This document shows positions 57,151-64,000 of a stretch of DNA of 64,000 nucleotides, piece by piece. Origin of the DNA: Symbiodinium natans (lineage: Eukaryota > Sar > Dinophyceae > Suessiales > Symbiodiniaceae); the NCBI GenBank assembly GCA_905221605.1, contig CAJNDS010002143.1:444061-508060 (forward strand). Direction: 5' to 3'. The position numbers and the translations under genes were made by a program. Below the pieces are notes generated by a model that did no database searches, had not been told where the DNA came from, and saw only the letters and a program-made list of their open reading frames with translations. Numbering within the stretch: the first letter of the stretch is position 1; every line of letters starts with the position of its first letter.

Positions 57151-57949
57151 GTCTTGTGTGTTTGGGATGGGGATTCTTGCTGCATCATGTGCGTTACTTC
57201 ATGCTGAGCCAACCAGGCCCATTCTCGCTTGAGTTGAGTCAAGCTCGACGAAATCAACAGCCTTCTCGTGGGAGGGAGAAGGATCATGAGCAGAGTTATG
57301 ACCTGTTTGGCGCGTGCCGTTGGCAGCTCGGTGTGTTCCATCGCGCATGCGGCGCGAGCGCATCGCAAGCGGCAGTTTTGGCATATTTCCGTTTAGCTGA
57401 CTTCGGGCCATAAATTTCACCTCCAGTTTCCGAATGCCACCAAAATTCAAGGCCAATGAAGACAGTATTGCCATCATTTGCCATCAGGGCCCAATGCAGG
57501 CGTTTGCGCGCCGGCACCGATTTTTAGCCATGCACACGCACTCACAAAATTTGATAGCATGCATCCTAGGGGCTCCAAGGATACGGATCGTGTGAGATAC
57601 ATTTGCCGCTACCAAAAGTCAAAGCACAGATGTCTCAGCGATGGCCTCCATGCAAAGATTGTCTGAAGAGTGTTAAGTCGTGGGTTTGTGCATGGTCCAT
57701 CAGAAAGACGTGACTTCACCACATGGACAAATGCACGTGGGACAGTGCTGGAACTGCAGAAGCCCTTGTGTCGTCATGTGTTCATTGTTCATTGTCAGCA
57801 GATAGACATGTGCTGCGCCCCAGCCACACGCATTGCTGTCGTCTCGAAGTAGGTTCTGAATTCAACTGCGCAGCGTCAGACGTCAATGCAAGTATGTATG
57901 ACTCGGACGGAAAACTCGTCTGCATGTGAAAGTGGGGCTGCTGGATTGA

Positions 57950-58612
57950 ATGCTCGCACGATTGCACAAACAAGAAATCATGGGCATGTTTCTGCTTGGC
58001 CACCATGCAGGTTACCAACCTGCAGAACTCGGCCTTGAGCTTCTCCTGCGTATCACTCGCGTTCACTGTGGCAAACTGCAGGAGCTTGACCGACTGTCCG
58101 CGCTGCTAGACAAGCTGCAAGAGACGGTTAACAAGACAAACTGGGATGAAGCTTCGGCGTCATGTGGTTCGGTCCAAAGCTTCGAGCCCATGCTGAATGT
58201 AACTGATTTCGCTCAGGATATGGTGGACACATTCCAGTGCCTCTACGCCATGCGCGCGACTCTTCAAGGCTGCTTGGTACATGCCTGCAGCAGAACACAG
58301 ATGTTGAAAGCTTCACAAGGCGAGCGCGCCCGCCAACTCTATCTCACGATCTGGCGCAACAAAGACTTTCGATCAAACGTCTGCGCTCCTCGGTGTGGAT
58401 GGAGGTGGTTGTCTTCATTACGAGCTCCACCCGAACCTGAACCCGAACCCGAACCGGAATCCCCCCCCCCCCCCCGAAAAAAAAAAGGTTCCCGAACCGA
58501 ACCCGAACCCGAACCCGAACCCCCCCCGAACCCCCAACCCCAACCCCCAACCCCCGAACCCCCGAACCCGAACCCGAAAAACCCGAACCCCCCCCCCCCC
58601 CCAAAAAAAAAA

Positions 58613-58665
<53 letters not shown>

Positions 58666-60154
58666 ACCCCCCCCCCAGTCAGTGAAAGAGCTTGGGCACT
58701 GCCGGACCGCAGCAGAAGTTGCAACATGCATGCTTGAAAAAGCAGCTGTACACTGCCTGTTATGTCCCTTTGAAGCGACAGGACACAGACAAGCCCAGCA
58801 CGGTTCAGCTTTAGAGCACAGACTGCCAGGCTGTCAGGACCGATGTAACTTGTAGTTTGGCACCAAGGACGAGTACCTTCGTGCCCTAAATCATCTCACC
58901 CCGTGCAAGGCAGTCCCCCCAGGACATGCCTCTGTGACTGCGTGGCAGGCTGCGGGCAATATTGTTGCACCGTTGATAACAGACAGTGTCATGCAAATAC
59001 TGCCAGAGGGGCACCCGCCTATTCTGCCTGACACTTGGTGCTCAGGTCACCTGGTCTGGCTCCCCAAACCTGGCAAGCCTCCCACCACGCCGGGGTCTTT
59101 GAGGCCCATCTGTCTCTTGCCAGTGGAAGCACGCACCATGGCATGTGTTCTCAAGCACGAAATCCTCCCGTATGTGGATAGGTATGCTGCGGACGTCCCC
59201 CAGTACGCGTATACTGCCCACCAAACCATGGATTTCGCCTTATGCCGTGTTCTCCAACACTCTCTGCAAGCGCATCGGCTAGCTCAGACCGCACGAGCTC
59301 CGCTTCATAAGATGTTCGCAGGGGTTAGGCCAGACAGGGAACATGACATTGTGGGTGGACTACAAGTTAGTCTGGATTTATCCAAGGCCTTTGATTTAGC
59401 CGACCGAAGAGATGCAGGGATCTCAGAGGACATCGTAAGTGTCATGTTAGCCCTCCATGCTTCCTGCGAGTACAATCTCACTCAAGGCTCGGAGCAGGCT
59501 AGCACCCGCACGACGAACGGGATAAGGCAAGGGTGCACGTTGGCACCAACGCTTTGGATATGTTACTCCTGCTATCTGTATCGACGAATAAGCGAATACT
59601 TATCGGCTGCAACAACTGCAGGAATAACGCTATTCGCAGACGATAACCATGTGTCTTGGATGCTGACTACTGCGAAAGACCTGCACCACGCTGTCACTCA
59701 GCTGGGTGCTTTTCTTGCCCTTCTTGCAGAAATGCGACTCCAAGTCAACCCAGGCAAATCCAAGTGCCTCCTCTTGATGCACGGCCCCAAAACGCGATCC
59801 CTACGCAAGCAGTATGTCACCATCATGCAGAATAAGCCACACCTTCGCGTGCCGCATCCTGGTTTTGGAAGCTTTAAACCCTTTCTTATCCCTCTTTGCA
59901 CGTCTTTTAGGTCTCTGGGCATGGAAGTGACGTATGGTAATTTCGGCTCTCTCACCCTGCGCCATAACATTGCGCAGGCCAAAGCGCGATACTCACAAAT
60001 GTGGAAGCTGCTTGCGGGGAAACATTGCCTGACTCAGACATCACGGGTTCAGCTTTGGCGAGCATGCCTGCAGCCCGTTTTTCTCACTGGCTTACACCTC
60101 TGCTGTGCACCTCACTGTGTCCCACGGAGGCGCTGCTGCAGAAGCATGACCTAA
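57950..60154 (+). pseudogene. LINE reverse transcriptase ORF with one in-frame stop
   Basis: Two open stretches in the same frame, 57950-58855 and 58859-60154, are separated only by a TAG at 58853. The second contains EYLRALNHLTPCKAVPPGHA, LVWLPKPGKPPTTPGSLRPI (RT entry), VSLDLSKAFDLADRR (region A), TNGIRQGCTLAPTLWICY (region B), ITLFADDNH (catalytic FADD, about 59640) and LQVNPGKSKCLLL (region D). These are standard non-LTR RT motifs, all with intact aspartates. The first stretch includes a long PEPEPEP and poly-proline tract caused by the C-rich repeat at 58436-58677 and no endonuclease I can recognise. A GTG at 58934 has been read as a start, but the frame is clearly open upstream. Confidence 0.85.
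58436..58677 (+). repeat. CCCGAA repeats and long C-runs
   Basis: Repeated CCCGAA / CCCCAA hexamers grade into a run of more than 50 C broken by a single A (58611-58676), with two AAAAAAA islands. It sits inside the LINE ORF. Read lengths and base calls here are doubtful. Confidence 0.9.
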
Positions 60155-60480
60155 AAGACCCCCTTTACCTGTTAAGTCGACGATGTAACAATCTTCTTAA
60201 CAGCTACAGGTCTTTGACTCACATGCCCACTGCCAAAACCTTTCCCGATGCCTAGGTTGAGACTCATCTGCACCTTGCAAGCTCAGCATGTAACAACGGC
60301 TCTCCCCAAGCGTGTTCTGTGTGTGGCCTATACTTTCTGAATGATGGAGGTCTGCGCATACACCGTACCAAAAAGCATCAGGCCGCGCTGCTCTTGATGC
60401 GCACTCCTGCGCTGTTGCAGGCCTGCCGCAATGCCGGTTCTGCAGCAAGTTTTCGCATTAGCAATTGAATGCGCTGGCGC
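60155..60480 (+). pseudogene. LINE C-terminal part with a C2H2 zinc finger
   Basis: After the RT frame stops at 60154, another plus-strand frame continues the element: WLTPLLCTSLCPTEALLQKH, LKDPLYLLSRRC, LNSYRSLTHMPTAKTF, then beyond a stop at 60253-60255 CSVCGLYFLNDGGLRIHRTK followed by KH. That is C-x2-C-x12-H-x4-H, a classical C2H2 finger, as found downstream of RT in dinoflagellate LINEs. One frameshift (near 60090-60150) and one stop separate it from the RT. The remnant ends near ASFRISN at about 60467. Confidence 0.7.
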
Positions 60481-60489
60481 GGTTGTTTG

Positions 60490-61510
60490 CGTGCTAGTGC
60501 CCATGATCACCCTTGTGCTGGGTCTGCGCCTGCTAGACACAGTGCTCGTAGCGTTGCTTGCGAGCTTGACGACTAGTCTTGCGGAAGGTCCGAACAAGTT
60601 GCTGCAGTTTGGCCGCGTTGAGCCATTCCTTAAGAACAGCATGCCCGCGCCGAATGGTGCGTGCTCGGCGCTTGTCTCGCCTGCCAAACAGTGTGGATGG
60701 CAAGCTTTGACGTCCGGGTGGGACTCAGTCGGACGAGATCTGACGCGAACCGGGGGAGGAAAGAACTTAAGGCTGGCTTGGTAAATCAGAGTATCAAGCT
60801 GCTTTCTGTCTGTGCTCGAAGACTGCTGGATACTCTGCGCGATGTAAGCTCTTGATGGCTGCGCGCATGTCGTGCTCATCACATTTGGCGGGGGCGGGCT
60901 GTGAGCTGGAGCACGTGAGAAGGCAGGAAGGTCGAAAATCGAGGCTGGGCCAGTGCGTTAGAACTACGGGTGACAATGTAGTTTATCTACGAGGCAGCAT
61001 TTGGTGCTTTGAACGTGTACGGCGAGTCTGAGTAGGTATTTAGCGCGCACAATGAGAACTCTTGCAGGATCCGCAAAAAGAGGGTACTGTTAGTCTCTGA
61101 ACGTTTCTTCGTGGTGGGCACGGCTGTGCCGGTTCAAGCTGTATTAAAGTGGCATGAAATTACCCTTGAGAACCAACATATTGCGCTGAGGCACCGCCGC
61201 AACAGCACGCCGAAGTTCATCTCAGAAGAGGCGACCAAAAGGAGAAGGCCTGACTCAGAAACAGCGGTAGCCACTGATGGAAAATTGCCGGCCAATGCGT
61301 CTCTTGGACACTGACACTAACGACGTCTGGCTTCAGGTGCTGGGGCTGCTCTGAACCACAGTGCACAGTGCAGAGCAGGAAAGGTCCACACACGCGAAGC
61401 CAGAATTGTCTAGATTTTTTCGACCCCAGATGGCGTAATGGCAAACATGTGTGCAGCAGGAACGACTTGGTCTTCTAGGACTTGCTGAAAATCAAGCCCC
61501 AAAAACAATC
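60490..61510. other. No recognisable gene
   Basis: Between the LINE remnant and the copia-type Gag. Short frames only; no motif was identified. Confidence 0.4.
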
Positions 61511-61690
61511 TTGAAACCACAAGTTGGCCTGATGTGGCCTGAAACCCACACGGCTTGCTTTGTTGAACACGTTTGTGGCCTGTTGTGGCCTGACGTGGCC
61601 TGAAAAAACCACACGTTTGTGCCTGACATAGCCTTAGCCATGGAGACTCGGAACCCCTTTTATACTGAAAGGGTCTCCATGCAACAGCAG
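61500..61690 (+). promoter_or_regulatory. Repeated GTGGCCTG words and a hairpin with ATA-rich loop
   Basis: TGGCCTG occurs six times within 61520-61605, mixed with CCACA inverted words. Then GCCATGGAGAC (61637) and GTCTCCATGC (61673) form an inverted repeat around CCCCTTTTATACTGAAAGG. About 800 bp upstream of the Gag start this could be part of an LTR or promoter. No LTR ends or second copy were found. Confidence 0.3.
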
Positions 61691-62469
61691 ACGTAGAGTA
61701 AGTCAGAAGATCGACCAGAATTTTAATCCAGTTTTTTCCCAAGTTGCTTATCTTCTAACTGAACATTGTTACAAATGTTCAAAGACGACTAAAACTCTTA
61801 CTCTTAATTTCACCCTTACTTTCACTCTGTAGAAGTTCGAGAACTGTGCGTCATCCTGTAAGAGTGCGACGGTAAGTTTTGCAGTTTGCAGTTTTGTGTG
61901 CATAGCTTGGAGTCTGCTCAGCTTTTAAAGTTTTCCCAGTAGCGCAAGTGTGATTAGTAATGCAGGAACGTTTTGCCTTATAGGGAGCCGTTTTCGTGAC
62001 TTGAGGGTAGTTTTGGAGGTCTTTATGCCGAGCTGGCAAGTTGGAGAGCTGTGATACGTTTTCCACTTTGGTTCAAGTGACAAGCACTGGTGTAAGTGCT
62101 GCAAGCCAAAAACAGAAGAGTTGTCCGAGTGTCTGAGCTTGCTTGCTTGGTTTTGTGTAAGTTTGGCTTGGTTGTATCCTTGGTGCCTTGTTTGGTATCT
62201 TGGGTTTTTTGAACGTGGGAGCGGAGCGTGGAAGCTCTGTTGCAAAGAAAGAAAGTGAGCCCAATACGCTGACTTGGTGTGCTTGAGTTGTCTGCGTATG
62301 GAGGGCCGTGGAAGGCCATGTACAACCACATAGGCAAGGGTGAACCCGGAATGCTCGTGAAAGAGGCAGGAGAGGGGCTGAGCCTCCCTATGAGAGACCC
62401 TCAGGGTCCAGACACTCCTCAGTTCCACCAAGGAACCCCGTTGTCGGCAGTGGAGTTGCTTTCAGCCCG

Positions 62470-63702
62470 ATGTCGAACTTGTCGGGTGCAGTGCATCCCA
62501 CAGGAAGCCTGGTGGTTGGTTCTCCGACCGCCATGGGCACCCCCATGCCGGCAATGGCTTCACCCATGTCGCCGCCAGGTTTGGTGCCACCACAGCCTGC
62601 AGCAGTGGACCCCGTTGCCGTGCAGGCAGCCCTGGGATCCCAGCTTTTGGTTCAGACAGTTCAGCAGCAGCAGCAGCAGATATCTCAAATGATGTCGCTG
62701 GTGCAGCAGCTGGTCCAGGACCGGACAAGTGCTGAGAAGAAAGGCAAAGGTGCTGGTAGCTTGAGTAGCATCAGTGACAGCGTGGACCATGCCATGGAGG
62801 TTGATGATGGGAACGGCGCTCCTATCAGGAATCCTAAGGCAGACTCATATGTGCCAAAGTTGCCCATGTTGGATGGTGGACGCATGAACAAGGGTCGGCG
62901 TGCCGAGATCGAAGCATGGGTTGAGTACCTTGAAGTGTTTTTGCCATGGATTGCCCTGTTTGATGATAGGATACCGTCGGAAGTGCAGGCTTGTTTTGTG
63001 AAAGACAAGCCAATCCTGAACAAAGACTTGGCGAAAGGAGAAAGCATTAGGAGTACCAGAGTGTTCCTTTACCTTCGGCAGTCCTTTGCGAACTTTTCCC
63101 GTGGGCTTGACATTTTGAAGCAAGTTGAGCGTGAACAGCTTGGTGTTCCGGCAGGCTATGAGGCGTTGAGGCGCTTGCGTCAGGATCTGTCGGTTTGCTC
63201 GAGGATAGAAGCCTCGACCTTGCGAGAAGAGATGTTGAGATACCAACCCCCTGCCTCTACGAAAGATCGTCCTTTGGAAGTGTTCCGCAGCGTGCAGGTT
63301 GAGCTTGCAAAGTATGGTCGACTTGTTGCTGCGTTCCCAGACCTTGCGTTGAGTGAAGCGGATCAGAGCATGATTGTGTTGAAGGGTCTTGATGCGGATG
63401 TGAAGAGGTACATCTTGTTGCGTGCGAAGATTGACTCCATGAATGAGCTTGAGACTGCGATCAAGTTCTACGACGCCAACATCAAGATCCTTACCTTCGC
63501 CGATTCCGGTCGGGGTCGAGACCGCAGGAACAACAACGACATAGCGAATCCGCTGAACTTCAAGGGCGATGGAAAGGGAAAGGATAAGGGGAAGGACAAG
63601 GGAAAAGATAAAGGAAAGGACAAAGGGAAGGACAAGGGAAAGGACAAAAGTCGCTCGGGAAAGGACAAGCATGACACAGACTTGCTACTTACCACTTTTT
63701 AA
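62470..63702 (+). CDS. Gag-like protein of a Ty1/copia-type retrotransposon
   Basis: 410 codons from ATG 62470, uninterrupted. The N-terminus is a G/P/M/A-rich linker with a QQQQQ run (codons 65-70). The core (about codons 128-345) has PKLPMLDGGRMNKGRRAEIE, WVEYLEVFLPWIALFDDRIP, KGESIRSTRVFLYLRQSFAN, GLDILKQVEREQLGVPAGYE and LSVCSRIEASTLREEML, wording I know from the abundant copia-type Gags of dinoflagellates. The end is a K/D/G tail made of seven near-identical GKDK units (about codons 374-395) and a stop. The zinc knuckle, protease and polymerase that normally follow are absent before the window end, so this is either a truncated copy or a separate Gag. The intact frame suggests a young insertion. 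Confidence 0.8.
   Translation: MSNLSGAVHPTGSLVVGSPTAMGTPMPAMASPMSPPGLVPPQPAAVDPVAVQAALGSQLLVQTVQQQQQQISQMMSLVQQLVQDRTSAEKKGKGAGSLSSISDSVDHAMEVDDGNGAPIRNPKADSYVPKLPMLDGGRMNKGRRAEIEAWVEYLEVFLPWIALFDDRIPSEVQACFVKDKPILNKDLAKGESIRSTRVFLYLRQSFANFSRGLDILKQVEREQLGVPAGYEALRRLRQDLSVCSRIEASTLREEMLRYQPPASTKDRPLEVFRSVQVELAKYGRLVAAFPDLALSEADQSMIVLKGLDADVKRYILLRAKIDSMNELETAIKFYDANIKILTFADSGRGRDRRNNNDIANPLNFKGDGKGKDKGKDKGKDKGKDKGKDKGKDKSRSGKDKHDTDLLLTTF
63571..63665 (+). repeat. Minisatellite AAGGGAAAGGAC in the Gag 3' end
   Basis: About seven 12-bp units of GGAAAGGACAAA / GGGAAGGACAAG encode the GKDK tail of the Gag-like protein. The unit length keeps frame. Confidence 0.9.
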
Positions 63703-64000
63703 AAAACTTCATAGCTCGAATGAGAAGGAGCCAGAACTGGAGCGCGAAACCTTTAGGCAACAAAGCTCGATGGCCCCATTTTTGCAATTGGGCTAACAAC
63801 GATCTGAGTCAAACAAGATTGGCCTCCCGACAGCCTGAAATGTTGAACATACCCGCAAAAATCCGATCTTGGCATGTATTTTGAATTACCGGACCCCAGC
63901 TGGCCCATGGGCATTTTACGGCCTCAATTCTTCAAAGAACCTGCCAAAATCCATTTGTTGAGCTGTGAAGATGCATTTTGGTGTGTTTCTCTGAGTTCCC

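Noticed and set aside
58339..58731. Glycine-rich minus-strand ORFs
   Set aside because: Antisense reading of the poly-C / CCCGAA low-complexity tract inside the LINE ORF.

Overview
This window looks like nuclear DNA of a dinoflagellate, most likely a Symbiodinium-type alga. The gene with the best-resolved structure (triosephosphate isomerase, minus strand, 25897-27776) is cut into at least ten small exons. Its introns begin with GT, GC or GA, end with AG and are almost always followed by G. This donor usage is a known dinoflagellate peculiarity. Long runs of the TTTAGGG telomere heptamer, dinoflagellate-type retroelement proteins, and all confidently recognised host genes lying on one strand fit the same picture. 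No bacterial operons, Shine-Dalgarno sites or CRISPR arrays were found.

Layout. 1-4070: no recognisable gene. 4075-13205: a GC-rich graveyard of broken LINE-like reverse transcriptase pieces with a C-terminal nuclease-like domain, mostly minus strand, several ending in the same A-rich tail. It is interrupted by a diverged large-subunit rRNA fragment (about 5021-5250), AT-rich islands and G/C homopolymer runs. 13206-19514: a structurally complete but frameshifted tyrosine-recombinase (YR) retrotransposon bounded by split direct repeats. Its order is YR - Gag - RT - RNase H. 19515-25890: further LINE pieces (20890-21860) and otherwise little that is recognisable.

25897-27776: triosephosphate isomerase, whose last intron is filled with a GGGCTGA repeat. 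29460-31560: a probable spliced gene of unknown function. 33362-33765: the start of a nucleotidyltransferase. 39600-40690: an EMAP-II-type tRNA-binding-domain protein. 41264-44429: an alpha/beta hydrolase with an intact catalytic triad and telomere-like repeats in its introns. 46335-46893: a two-exon hypothetical gene.

47400-55330 is repeat-dominated: an inverted repeat, a 630-bp (CTA)n tract, a duplicated hairpin module, and several tandem arrays with 50-80 bp units. 55881-57150 (minus) is the 5' half of a LINE whose first ORF ends in a ubiquitin-protease-like (USP) segment. 57950-60480 (plus) is another LINE with a readable RT and a C2H2 finger. 62470-63702 (plus) is an intact Gag-like ORF of a Ty1/copia-type element.

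The host genes do not form an obvious pathway. Retroelements and simple repeats occupy more of the window than recognised coding DNA. The most notable object is the split-direct-repeat YR element, whose YR and Gag proteins appear to share an N-terminal domain. Exon boundaries were inferred by eye from frame continuity and protein-family conservation.
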